From Apoda limacodes (taxonomy: Eukaryota > Arthropoda > Insecta > Lepidoptera > Limacodidae), in assembly GCA_946406115.1 (NCBI GenBank), contig OX291545.1, forward strand, positions 28,701,153 to 28,765,152: a DNA stretch of 64,000 nucleotides, written 5' to 3'. This document shows positions 31,984-43,915 of the stretch, in pieces. Each line of letters begins with the position of its first letter. Within the stretch, counting starts at the first letter, position 1. Both the position numbers and the translations under genes were made by a program. The notes below the pieces were generated by a model. The model was not told where the DNA came from. It made no database searches and worked only from the letters and a program-made list of their open reading frames with translations.

Positions 31984-32459
31984 AAAAACAGTAAATGTTT
32001 TTTTTTTATGTAATAAAACACAGTAAATAAAGTTTCCTTGCATAGGATGTACCTGTGCAACAAGCCTTATAGTCTGTGCAAGTGCTATACAAACTGAGCT
32101 ATTGAGGCTCAAATCTGACAGCTTTTCTTGGCACTATGCGTTCAAACTGTGATACTAGTATATGTTTAAAGTGAGTAGTACAATCAAACAACACCTCTCA
32201 CATCTCTGCTTACAAATTCTAAAAACAGTAAATATTTTTTTTATTATGTAATAAAACACAGTAAATAAAGTTTCCTTGCATAGGATGTACCTGTGCAACA
32301 ATCCTTATAGTCCGTGCAAGTGCTAAACCAACTGAGCTATTGAGGCTCAAATCTGACAGCTTTTCTTGGCACTATACGTTCAAACTGTGATACTAGTATA
32401 TGTTTAAAGTGAGTAGTACAATCAAACAACACCTCTCACATCTCTGCTTACAAATTCTT
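31984..32459 (-). repeat. 237-base tandem duplication of a tRNA-like (SINE-type) unit
   Basis: Copy 1 is 31984-32221 and copy 2 is 32222-32459; they differ at only a few sites and a T-run length. On the - strand each copy holds a tRNA-like head (about 32041-32110 and 32279-32348) with a good A box, ATAGCTCAGTTGGTTTAGCA in copy 2, and a poor B box (CAGGTACATCC). A functional tRNA is not supported. Confidence 0.8.
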
Positions 32460-33055
32460 TTAAAAATTATTATAACCTCCCTTACACTAACATTTCAAAT
32501 CACAAATTGCACAAAACGAGGATAACACCAAAATATTTCAAGTGACATTAAGTATTTACACTGGTACAAATTCAAAACAACCGCAAAGTGGATCACGGCG
32601 GATGTGGGTGCGCGGGTTACCGCAACACTGAAGGGGATTAACCGACTACATCAAAACATTGAGGCCATATTACCGCAAAAAATTGTGAGCGTGCAGGCTG
32701 TGTGTATGTGGTGTGATGAAAACTGATGAGATTTGACTTATTTTTAATGTGACACTAGACTACGCCTTCAATCATTGCATTTTACCTGTTATGACTTACA
32801 GGTGGAAACGTTGTCACTGATAATAGGCTTGATCCAAAAAAAAAAACCAAAAAAAAAGCGAGCTATGGAGAAAGCTATTTGAAGGATATGATCAGAAATG
32901 AGGAAATCCGACGAAAAACTGAAGTAATTTAAATAGCTGACGGAAGAAAGGTCATATTTGTCGCATAACCGATGGCCGTTGAGGCAGACATGTTCTTGAG
33001 TGGTTGCCATGGACCAGTATGAGCTAAAGAAGGAAGCTGAAAGTGGCTATATGTG
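32460..33055. other. intergenic DNA
   Basis: A GC-richer stretch at 32585-32720 and a long A run at 32836-32860; no recognisable gene. Confidence 0.4.
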
Positions 33056-33620
33056 AAAGGGGGAGGACCGAGTGTAGTGGCGTCCCTTGGGAAAGGCTTA
33101 TGTCAGTCATATACTGATTGATTTATTTCAAATTAAAAAAGGGGTCTTAACAGCATTTAACAACGGATACATGACAATGGAATCCTGTATCGTTAACTAT
33201 TGTACATGTTTAGGATCTTTCAAATTTGAAGATAAAAAGACTTGAAACAAGAAATAAATGCATGTTTATTTATTAGTCTCTTATAATGTAGCTTTACTAA
33301 AAGTTAAATGTTATAATATTCAAATCTATTTTGTAATTTAACGTTTAATCTTAGAAGTAAATAAATAGGTACCTAATATTAATATGCCACCTATTTAATT
33401 ATGTATATGTGGTGGGCTACGGAAATTAGACCCTGGCGTGTACCAATGCGTCTTTTTCTTAATTTGTCAAGTAATTGAATATTCACACCACCGCTTATTT
33501 GGTGAAGGAAACCACCGTGTAGAATTTAAAGATGCCATTCGCGGTGCCTCGTGTCACGGCTTGATTTATACTCAACAAATTACTCACTCATTTTTGACAG
33601 TTTCTAATCAAACACCATGA
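33056..33620 (+). repeat. LINE-tail fragment and a second repeat fragment
   Basis: 33070-33115 reads WRPLGKAYVSH-like, the C-terminal signature of a common insect LINE (related words at 38700-38735). 33415-33618 carries a 60-codon frame with EYSHHRLFGEGNHRVEFKDA and GASCHGLIYTQQITHSF, which I recall as a repetitive sequence in moth genomes rather than a host gene. Identity is from memory only. Confidence 0.4.
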
Positions 33621-33993
33621 AAAGTCAAACATGTTTTAAAAATAAATATCTAAACCTGACTCAAAATCTATATGCAAATCTTGTAAACATAACCTAACTT
33701 TACTTAATGTTAATTTTTTCTGGTAATTTAATCATTAATCATTAAAATACTTACATGATTACTTTTATTGTCACATTCTTTAACTAGTTTTCAAATCACG
33801 ACACTGATTAAACCTTAAATCTACAAAATTTCAAATTTACGATGAGAAATATTATACACATTTATGTATATGTTGCATAGACTAACAAAGCGAAAGACGC
33901 GCGTCATGGTCATTTTTGTTTACACTAATTGCAAATAGATTCTGTGTCCGGTTTAGGTCTGCAGTGTGCCAGCTTTCTATTAAATTGTATACA

Positions 33994-34882
33994 CACAGAG
34001 AAAAACAATATTGTTCGAATTAAAAAACTGTATATTAAATTCGTTAATACTAAATTTTATTAATTTCAAATTTTTTCTCAGAAAATTACAAAACAATATA
34101 AATTTAAGTACATTTTATTAATTCCATAATATAATAACAACAAAATAGGTTATTCATTTCCGTAATAAATATTTATACTTCGGATTACAGAATTTTACAA
34201 ATCCTATAAAACTTTTCTCGAATTTATAAGTAGGGTAATTAATATCAACTAATAAAGCTTACTAAAGATTACAAAAAGTTTTATTAAAGTGGGAACATAA
34301 AACACTACTTGTCATTACAGTGAAGGCCAATTAACGTTTACAAACACCTTTTCTAAGAATTAGTGAAGTTTACTAATAACAAACATCATATCCTACTGCT
34401 ACGTATTAAGGTTGACGTCATGCGTCTTACATCGCGCTTTCGAAGTTTTTTCGATAGTTCGCATATATACCGACATACCTAAATACAAGTATGACAAGGC
34501 GTTTTCTAGGCATAACTCCGCTCCTGGCGGGGGATACCCCTTTACCGCCGCTCCACAAATGGTAACTAGCTCTAAACAGATTGGGACGTCCTATACGCCG
34601 CAGCCCTTCAATCATCTACCAGGTACACTGACCAGTTATTATCACACGTACGTCTCGCATCACAGACCTTCATTAGGACCGTCTTCTCGTATCGGTGTAA
34701 TTAAACGCTAATTGTAAGCTTGTTATACATTTTTTGTATTTCATTAAATTTTACTTGTTTTTAGTAAACAACACTGTTATTCCAACAAGACTAGTTTTAT
34801 TTCTGTTAATAAATACAATAAGTAAAACTCATTGGTAACCGTCAGTGTAATTTACTTGTCCTTGTAAAGTTTTTTCTCCGTG
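33994..34882. mobile_element. non-autonomous DNA-transposon-like element, copy 1
   Basis: Shares about 830 bases, same orientation, with 49069-49903. Ends are imperfect inverted repeats (CACAGAGAAAAAC at left, GTTTTTTCTCCGTG at right). The 99-codon frame 34412-34711 is not conserved in copy 2 and is not taken as coding. The transposon superfamily is unknown. Confidence 0.65.
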
Positions 34883-34889
34883 CAGTTTA

Positions 34890-35820
34890 GGTTAGATATA
34901 GAAAGATTATGGTTTCTCTTACAACTGGTCTAAACAGATTTTGTTGTTAGTATAAAATTTTTTTTTTAGGATTTCGGAAAACCACAGACATTTTGTTCTT
35001 TATATTTATAAACATATTTTTGTAAAATTATTTTGTTTTTGCAATAAAGTATCTTATTATGATGTTGAGATCGTGCCTACAAAATTCCATTATTTTTGAT
35101 CAATAAATGTCAAAAATATGTGAAAAAAATCGTTTGTAGGAAATAAAGCACGCTGCGAGGCGCCGCGAATCGTATTACCTAAAGCTATATTGTGTCCCAA
35201 CTACAGAAAAATTACGAGTGTCAAGGTTTCTTACTATATTATAAGTAGATACCAATTTTATTGATTATGATAAAAATATATATTTGCAAAGAGATTTATT
35301 CGTTTATAACTTAAATATCTGATATAGAAACAATGCTATTATACTATCACTAAATCAACTGCACGTTGTAAAATTTAGGTTTATTACGCTGTACTAATAA
35401 CTAAAAGCTTAATTAACTTTACTTATACATTTAAAAAATTCCAGATAACATTTACAAATATTTGGAATGTAAAAGGTTCAGACTTCTAGATTAATAATGG
35501 AAATTAAACTGTATTCAAAATTTTGACGGAAATCCCTGGCATGGTTTCATTCTCGCCAAGATGGCTGCTGACGTATTTACTGCGACACGCCTTTACGTTT
35601 CGCTACACGCAACATTTAACGATTATGATGCTCGTTACAGTAACTAGTGCGGCTATTTAGTGACTTGTCCACTGTATCAAATAGATTTAAACAACAATGT
35701 TGACTGAAATATGTGAGAATTAGGCTAACTGCTGGTGTATTATATTTCCAGATTTACATTTTGTTGCATTACTTTAGTAAGCTTTAGTAAGCTTTTGTTT
35801 AAGAAAACTCTTATGGGCTA
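34890..35820. other. intergenic AT-rich DNA
   Basis: Nothing recognised. Confidence 0.4.
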
Positions 35821-35827
35821 TTTAAGG

Positions 35828-36345
35828 ACACTAAAGGTAAAAACAGAACTCTTATAGGATCACCTCATCGTTAGAATAACAAAAACGGCGGAGGCTATAT
35901 AGGTGTACTTGTGTGTCTGTCCGCCTGTCACAGCCAATTTGCTCTGAATCTATAAAAACCCATTTAGTTGAAATTTACTACACATATTTTTATGACCCAA
36001 AGACCAAGATGGGAGAAATATGTGTAACGAATATATTTCAATTAAAAAGTGACCCCTCAGGTTAATTAAGAGAGTAAAAAAAATAAGAGTAAAAAAAATA
36101 TATTTGCAGATTGCACCGTGTGACATATCAAATGAAAGTGCTTGTTGTGAGTGTTTTTTTTTACATTTTTTAAACATATATTTTTGAAGTTACTTGGGAA
36201 ATATAAGAATAAAATTTTAATAATTAAAATTTTAAATTTTGAAAAAAAAAAACAGAAAATATTTCTAAACTTATAGCTTAGTGGGAAAACCTATAAAAAG
36301 TCGTTGGTCTTAAAATAACTTGGTACATCTCATAATAGTAGGCGT
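35828..36345 (+). repeat. dispersed lepidopteran-type repeat, family D (diverged)
   Basis: Contains the words ACTCTTATAGGATCAC, GTCTGTCCGCCTGTCAC, TTAGTTGAAATTTACTACACA and ACATATCAAATGAAAGTGC, which mark another common moth repeat related in layout to families A and C. The end is not clear. Confidence 0.5.
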
Positions 36346-38560
36346 CGGTACAAACATTCAAATAAACAGTTTTTGAAGAGCTCTTTTAGCTTTAAGTTAT
36401 TAGGAGTGCGGTCCAGGTACGATAAACAAGGACCATATTCGACCAAATATGACCAAATGACGTCACGACCACGGGTCCACGACGTGAATCTAAAATAATC
36501 CAACTTAAACCAACTTTTTTTTTTGTTGTTTTATCTGTCACTGTCAATTATCAGCGCGTAAATACTTGAATTTTGTTGTGTTTTATATTCGTTAAACTAG
36601 TTGTAAAATAGATTCATCTTTGCTTAAAAATCACAGTTAAAAGCAAGAAAACCTTAGAACAAGCAGAAATCTAAAGTTTACGAAAGTAAATAGACTTTAA
36701 CTGTCACTGTCAAATTTGGACAACGTGTCGAGATGTTTAACTACAACAAAAACCAACTTAATACAACTTAATAAGTGGTATTTTGTTGGCGTTTGCTGGA
36801 CCGTAGCCTAGCTATGACATGTTTTAACCCAATCCCATACAATTATTTAGAATTATAAAAACATTTGCTTATTTAAATCGGCCTTTTAATTGGCCATGAA
36901 AACCCGTTGATTTTTGCTTACGGCAAGGTATTTATGAGTATTGCACAGTTAAGTGCAAAAGTCATCTTAAGTGCTTTAGCAAGATTAAAATTTCGTTGTG
37001 CACGAAGTTTTCAAGCAAATGAAACGAAAAATTTACCTAGTTAATTTATGAAACATTAATGGTAACAAATACCAATATTTAGAGCTGTTGAATTTTAGGT
37101 ATTGTTGTTACCCACTTTATTAAGCTATTTTGAAGAATTAACCTTTACATTATTATGATGATCTCAATTTTAATGATTTTGAATAAAAAAATCTATGCAG
37201 CTAAAATCATCAAATCATGCTTCTGAGCTGACAAAAACAAGAAAAATGTCTAGATAGCAGCTTTTCAATGCCTCGTTTTAAGAAGAAATAGAAAAAAATG
37301 CTATTTGCAATAAGCATAACATGGGTTGGCCTTAGAATTACTGATATTACTGATTAAAACAAATTTTCAAGAAACAAATAATTTATTACAAAAATGCTAC
37401 AAAGCGGTAATATAAACTAATGTTTCACATTTGATTAATATGAATAAAATACGGCCTAAATAGTGTTAAAAGTGTGTGTTTCTGTGTGGAGTTTCATACA
37501 AAGAATCCTGAACGGCACGAGTTGAGATGTGAACTAACCCATTTCTTTTTTTACGTCAAAAAGTGTACTCAGGACTGTAAAAATCATTATCAAATTCTTG
37601 CAAACTTGGGTATGCCATCACCTTTACCATAAGTCATTTATCTGTAAAATTTTAACAAGAAGTTAAAAGGCAGTGACATAGACAGACACACGGATAAAAA
37701 TTGTAAGGTCGTTAAAAAGCCAGTATTAGAGAAAGCAAGTAGTAGGTACATAGTCAAATAGAGTGTAAGTAGGTTTATGTTGAAATAAATTTGTATTTTG
37801 TAAATTTTCCTCTTCTTTATGAAAAGTTGGAATTGCTGGCCAACTGCAAATCTGATCGCAGTTGAATCACTAAAACAGTAGCTCAGCTTATTAATGGAAT
37901 CTTAAAAGCTTAATATTTAAATGTAGTAAGTAACCCTAATAGGTTAGAAAAAACTATCAGTAAATCTTTTACACTCTCGGATAACAAATTTTGTTTTTAT
38001 ATAATTATTTTAATACACTTAATGAAGACCCTAAACAAACAAAGTAATACTTCGTTTTTCGATTTTATTTTACATATATAAATTATATAATTATATAAAT
38101 TAATACCTATTAATTTACCATATTTAACAACTCGATTTCTTATCATTTATATCTCTCTGACACAAACAAACAAAAATACATTCACACAAATAAATACATA
38201 CACTTTCTTACTTAACAAAACACACACATAATAACATGTATCTAATCAAGAATAAGAAATTGGCAGTTTACAAAAAAAATTAAAAGCAAAAATGTAATAA
38301 CTGTTAATATACATTAATAAAAAATATATGAATATTGACATTACGTGATGCAGATTGATGACGTTTCACGTGCATAAAAATCTGCTCTCCTGGGAACTTT
38401 TGATCAAGGTATAAGTATTATTTGTCCTTTTTCTGTCTCTAGTTGTTTTGGTGCCAAAATTAAGCCATACCATTGTATGACGTGCAAATAAACGAAAAAC
38501 TCTCCTGGAAACTCTAAATCAGGATAAAAAGTATTATAATCCTGATTGAGGTATATGTGC
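36346..38560. other. intergenic AT-rich DNA
   Basis: Nothing recognised; no frame with family content. Confidence 0.4.
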
Positions 38561-38765
38561 CAAAATTTTTAGGAGCGGTAGATGCAGAAATTACACTCCA
38601 TATGCAAACTAACAAATTTATTATATTAGTAAAGATAAAAATATAATATAGGGGCCACCTGGACGCGCACATTACAAGATCGACTGGCACGGAGAAAGAT
38701 GGAAGAGGCCTACGTCCAAAAATGGACGTCTCAAAACCAAATCAATAGTATTATTAGAATTTAAT
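38561..38765 (+). repeat. two short LINE tail fragments
   Basis: 38561-38650 ends with the TTTATTATATTAGTAAAGAT-like tail common to RTE-type insect LINE 3' ends. 38655-38745 encodes GAPGRAHYKIDWHGERWKRP-like text and GRRPKMDV-like words of another LINE's C-terminus. Confidence 0.4.
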
Positions 38766-39389
38766 ATTGACATGAAAATGAATGATTTTAAATTTTTTTA
38801 TTTGATGCATGACAAGAATTTAATTTAATAATTTCATATGACGATTTTCAACTTTGTTTTTGGGAAATAAAAAGGCTTTTTATTTTTTATTTTATTATAG
38901 ATAAAAATACAGAGTTTTATATGAAATTTTAATAATGATTTCAATCTGCGTTACTGCTGTTATTTGTATACTGTGACATGAGGTTAATGAGTGCGGTTAC
39001 TCTACAGTACAAAACAAATTGCTAAGTTTTTCATTTCACTGAAAACAAAACATTTATTTACGAAATGTTCATTTGCATATTTTTATTCTGTTATGTAATT
39101 TTTACCATTGCCGTGCAAAACGGAATTTGTATTCAGGAACATACAAAATCTACATTTATATTTACTTCAATCCCCTAATCTCCGGTGATGGGCGTGGGAT
39201 TTCTACAACTCCTTGATTATATAGCAAGAAAGTATAATGTAGTTTTGGATATCCACTCCTTCCTCTCATAAAATTTTACTTCAATAGGCTTAGCGGTTTA
39301 GTCCAATTTATTTTGATCCTCTGTGCGTTAATCCGACTCACATTTGGCCTCTCCCCGACTCTTAATGGTATATCTGATATATACTAGAA
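38766..39389. other. intergenic AT-rich DNA
   Basis: Nothing recognised. Confidence 0.4.
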
Positions 39390-39391
39390 GG

Positions 39392-40362
39392 TCACCAGTA
39401 GAGCTTGTGGTCGTGTTTTCCTAGGTATCTTAGAAGCTGTGTGTTGATCACACGCTCCATAACCTTGAAGAGGAGAGAGTTAATAGCGATAGGCCTGTGA
39501 TTCGATAAATCGATATCGTTCTTTTTGGGCACCAGATGCACATTCGCAGTCCTCCATAAGGACGGAAATTGCCTAGTGTGGTAGGAAAGCGCGAAGAGGC
39601 GTGTGAGTACAGAACATAACCCAGGAGCACCCTGTTTAAGCACCACTGCTGAGATACCATTTAGCCCACTCGACTTATAACCGTCTAGAGAAAGCAACGG
39701 CCACCGGACCTTCCGCTGTGTTATGGAGATTTCCGGCATGGAGGCAAAGAAACTGCCCAGTAGATAGGCTATCTCTTTAGCAGTTTGGGCCAAGTCACCA
39801 TTGGTCTTTTTCAGTGGTGGTAACGACGATGGGCAAAAGTTCCCTCCGGCAGCTTTAGTAAGCTACCAGAAAGCACGCCTCCTAGTGGGACAGCTCGCAA
39901 GTCATTTACACATTATGCCGGTGAATTGAAATTTAGTACTGGCAATTGTTGTCTTACTGAACCTCCAGGCAGCATTTAATTTGCGTTTTAACTCAGAAAT
40001 ATTCGGATCTTTATTATTACGAACCGTGGTCCAAGACCGTTTTTTAACACCGCCAGGAGGCTACTCGCGGGTTAGGAATAAAACATTCCATACCAGCGAG
40101 GATTGTCTCAGTGACTGCAGCTTCGCAGAAATCAGGTTCTTCTGACCTAAAGCCAATCCATCCCAGTCTGTTGACTTATAATGCCACACACGACGCCAAT
40201 TAATCGGGTTGAGTCCGAATGAGACAGTGGTCCTAGGAGCCAAGAGGCACATCCACTGAGACGGAATATCCATCCAGACGTTTAGTCAGCAGAAGGTCTA
40301 GTAAGTAGCTCGTATGGTCCTCTATATCTGGTATCTCGTTGGAGAAAGTACCAGCTGAGATA
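39392..40362 (-). pseudogene. LINE ORF2 relic: end of endonuclease to start of RT
   Basis: On - from about 40362: SNEIPDIEDHTSYLLDLLLT and SVSVD (endonuclease end), then a frame with FGLNPINWRRVWHYKSTDWD (40273-40061), a broken linker, then 39793-39392 with LAQTAKEIAYLLGSFFAS-like linker, SSGLNGISAVVLKQGAPGLC, LTRLFALSYHTRQFPSLW and NHRPIAINSLLFKVMERVIN (RT fingers). It stops before the catalytic motifs. It is a Jockey/I-type LINE and probably the same family as the one entering the right edge at 63425, since the endonuclease style continues where that copy leaves the window. At least four frame breaks. Confidence 0.8.
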
Positions 40363-40841
40363 ACTTTCTACAGTGAGTTTAAAAAACTTTTTAATAAAAT
40401 GACAACCTAAAAATCTGAATGAAAAAGTTTTTTGAAGTGAAAACTTCTTCAGCGGCGTTGCGCACTTTTTGTGATGGGTATAAAATGTTAAACTCGCGTC
40501 AGGTCACGTGTCCTGATCGAAAATTCATAGAAAAATAAGACGGAACTCGCGTCAGGTTTTTTAAAATGTAAAATATACTACGCCAAAAAAGTAAATAAAC
40601 AAACATTATAATTTGTGATGGGTAAGAAATGATAAACTCGCGTCAGGCTGATCGAAAATTCATCAGGCGGAAACCATAATGCCGCGCCATAAAAATTCGC
40701 ACGACGGAAACCATAATGCCACGCCTATTATAATTTTGAAGTGAAAACGTCTTTAGCGGATCGGTTGGGTTGATGAAAAGATGAAAGTGCGGATTACACA
40801 TGTTAAAATGTTATATACAGGTTGTATCTATCATTTTAACA
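40363..40841. repeat. block with internally duplicated motifs
   Basis: Direct near-repeats: TGATGGGTATAAAATGTTAAACTCGCGTCAGG-like at ~40472 and ~40616; CGGAAACCATAATGCCRCGCC at ~40668 and ~40704; TTTGAAGTGAAAAC...AGCGG at ~40432 and ~40735. Also an imperfect CAGGTCACGTGTCCTG palindrome near 40500. Likely a non-autonomous repeat; class unknown. Confidence 0.55.
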
Positions 40842-41346
40842 AGTGTCTCTGCGGTGGTGGCGTGTGTGTTGGGTCGTTACGTTCCCTAAAACATGGTTGA
40901 GCGAAGCGATGGCTGATTCATGTGTCATACTCGTGAACGGGTGCCGCCTGTGGAGGCTGGTCTGCTCTTGCAAACTTCTTTGTATTCTTAGTATTTAGTC
41001 TTACTTTTTTGTTTTGTTTATTAATACTGTAAGACATTGATTATTCCTTAGTGATGAATACATAAACTGTCTTTTGTTTATATTAGATACTTTTTTATGT
41101 TGTGCTTGTGCTTTATATTTCATGTTTTTTTATGTTTGTAATGGAAAGTGTCCTTTTATGATAGGGAGGACATTTTCCAATATTTTAATTGGACGCTGTA
41201 AGAGAAAGGGAGAAAAGAAATGCCCTTGCTGAGTTTCTTGCCAGTTCTTCTCAGTACAAGGTCTCCCGCCTAGTGACATTCATAAGTGCTCAATTATTGT
41301 AGCCTTAACTGAATAAATTAAATTGAATTTGAATTTGAATTTGAAT
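40842..41346 (+). mobile_element. CR1-like LINE 3' UTR, truncated copy 2
   Basis: Same sequence as 58560-59094 and as the reverse complement of 23170-23700, from GTGTCTCTGCGGTGGTG to a TTGAATTTGAAT tail. It lacks about 26 bases present in the copy at 58335 near the GTCTCCCGCC word. No coding part. Confidence 0.9.
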
Positions 41347-43265
41347 ATGTTTTCACTTTATTACTACTTTTATTTGAGTTTTTATTTTTCGTCGTAAAAA
41401 ACACTAAAATCCATGCATTTTTGTTGAAATGATAATAAATAATTGTAATATGGGTTCTTAATCTTATAATTGAATATCATTAAACGTCATTACTTTAGCA
41501 TAGCGTATATTACTAACTAATAGTCAGCGAACTTCTTTGTCTCGGCGCAAAATGCCGACAAGCGGCTAGACACTGAAATTGTGTCAGGCTTATCACAAAA
41601 AAATGCAACTAAGTACATACAGTTGAAAGCGTTCATAGGCTACTGTGACCGCTTACCATCAGGCGGACCGTAAGCTTGTTTGCCACCTTTGTGACATAAA
41701 AAAATAATACAGATTATTAATGCTTGTATGTTCAAATTAATGCATGTGTATGTGCCTACATTAATTAGTCAGTTCTAATAATGTACTTATTACCTTCGCG
41801 ATTAAATATGTGTGTGTGTGTAAATATGTTCTTCCCCACGAGCCGAAGCGTGAAAATAAAACCTAGTTGAAACCTCTGAAACTTTTGATAGCAAAAGTTA
41901 CCATAAATAGATCTCTGTCTTGACCTCGAATGACGTCTAAACTATGTTTTTTTAATAGGTATGTGGATCTTTATTAAATTTTATAGAATTTGAGAAAAAC
42001 CTGCTAAATAAACTTTATAGAGTACCCACTTTTCAAGAATAAATTCTAACGAGAAAAGTATATATGCAATCATGTTTTAGGGACTTTGTTGACCTCCAGT
42101 ATGTTCTCTATTTAACTGTGTGTCAGGCAATATGTAAATAAAAATAATAATAATTTAAAAAAATAATATTTTCCCTTAATCTTGTTTTTTATTAATTTAC
42201 TTGCAAATGTGATGAAAAACATTGTAACAATGTACTATTAAATCAAATCAAAAGTTATAAGAAGAAAAAAAAAATAAGGAAAAAACATGATTAAGGGAAA
42301 AAATTATATTATGAATATACGAGCAGGTGTAGTACATTAGATAATTTCATTGTCGAGTAAGTACATATATATAAAGAGGGCGCATTCAAAAAATCCGTTT
42401 TTCAGAGGTCTTCCTCAACTATTGAACACACTGCCTGACTTACAAACCTGACAAAAACTTACAAACTAAAAAAATTACTTTACGATTTTTAAAAACACAA
42501 AGAAGTTTTGAAGTTACCTAAGTGTGTAAATATTTATCGTCAGGAGCTTTATTAATAATTTTTCCTATATTTTCTACAAGCACCTTCGATATTTTACTCA
42601 CATACCTACCCATCTGACTTCTTTTTCCAAAATGCTGTTCATTTTATATACCTACTGTACAATATTGATAGAATTTTTAGGAATCCAAATTCAGCACAAG
42701 TAAAGCCTTCTATAACACTTACAATAATAATTACTAAGTTCCATTTATAAAGTTTTTCAAAACATAGAAACTTATTTAACGTATTGATAAAATTTACCTT
42801 TACAAGTACGATTAGAACATTCAGAGTTATTCCGCATTATCTAAATTTAAAAGTCATTACAATTTTGTTACAACGACGCAGATGTGACGGTAGGCGGATA
42901 AAATTGATAAAAAAGCAAATTGTAAAGACGAAAGAAAATTCAATTCAGTCTAATTTTTTTATACAAAGGATCGCAGAAGAAAATGTAAAGTGATTTTTGT
43001 AATAAACAAATAGAATTATTCCGTATAAAATTTAGTAGGAAATTACACTGCCGTCAAAAACCAACTTAAAATAAAAAATAAACATTACGCTCGTACATGG
43101 ATCAATAACTAAGTGTTTTCTTTATTGAAGTCCGATTACAACAAATTTTAGCAAAAAAACAAGACAATATTTTTTTTGGCATTCGACCTTAAGATTTATT
43201 CCTTTATATTATCCTTTTAGTTATGATTAGTTAGTGTTGATCTATTAGGTAAGTTATTAAAGTTA
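41347..43265. other. intergenic AT-rich DNA with one LINE tail
   Basis: 41628-41705 is a family B LINE tail (ACCATCAGGCGGACCGTAAG, GCTTGTTTGCCACC, ATAAAAAAA). A short GT run is at 41808-41821. The rest holds nothing recognised; the 69-codon frame at 42784 has no family features. Confidence 0.5.
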
Positions 43266-43268
43266 TTT

Positions 43269-43590
43269 GCACCTGATTTCTATCTGAGATCTCGCTCACG
43301 TCCTTTGTTTAAGGAAGCTGTATCCCGCACGCGCCTGTACGCACGGTCGCCGGTCCCACGCGCGCACGCTCTGCTCCGCTCCATGCTCGCAGCAGCACCA
43401 CAGTGTGACCTGTTCGTGTCTGACATAGCAAATTTGTTGACTGAGTGCAAGAGTATGCTAGAAAGACGAATGTGAGATTTAGAAGTATATGTTTTTTGTT
43501 TTTGAAATGTATGTGTTTTAAATGTATTGTAGTGATATGGTTTACAAACTGTTATACTGCAATTAATAATAAATAAATAAATAAATTATA
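43269..43590 (+). pseudogene. LINE ORF2 C-terminus and 3' UTR, family E
   Basis: One uninterrupted frame (43269-43475) encodes FYLRSRSRPLFKEAVSRTRL, SPVPRAHALLRSML, CDLFVSDIANLL and ends ERRM; its high GC against the AT-rich surroundings and the C-terminal style are those of an insect LINE ORF2. The 3' UTR ends in an ATAAATAAATAAATA run at 43566-43588. Confidence 0.65.
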
Positions 43591-43719
43591 ATTTTAGCGC
43601 AAAACGTATTTCAAAAATATTCTTCTACAGAAATATGTAAATAGTTATAAGCTATTTTATGAACTTTTGGTGCTGTGTATAGGATAAAATGGTTATATAA
43701 TACATATTATGGTGTAAAG

Positions 43720-43915
43720 GTGATCCCTAAGAAAAGAATAGGGTTCTTCGAGAAACGAGTGATGAGAGTTTTGAATGGTTGATACTCATACTCTATGCTG
43801 GTAGTGCCCCTGGATGGTGTTGCAAATGTCAAAAGGTGCTACGGTGACCACTTTACATCAGACGGACTGTCTGCTTGTTTGCCATCTTTGTTATATTTGT
43901 TATATATAGCACACA
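43720..43915 (+). repeat. LINE 3' end fragment, family B, diverged
   Basis: Carries GGTTCTTCGAGAAACGAGTG, GTGCCCCTGGATGGTGTTGC and ATCAGACGGACTGT...GCTTGTTTGCCATC, a more decayed version of 27560-27866. Confidence 0.6.

Noticed and set aside
32279..32348. tRNA gene on - strand
   Set aside because: A box good, but B box poor and stems not formed; present as tandem SINE-like unit.
34412..34711. 99-codon frame as host gene
   Set aside because: Lies inside a repeated element and is not conserved in the second copy at 49069-49903.
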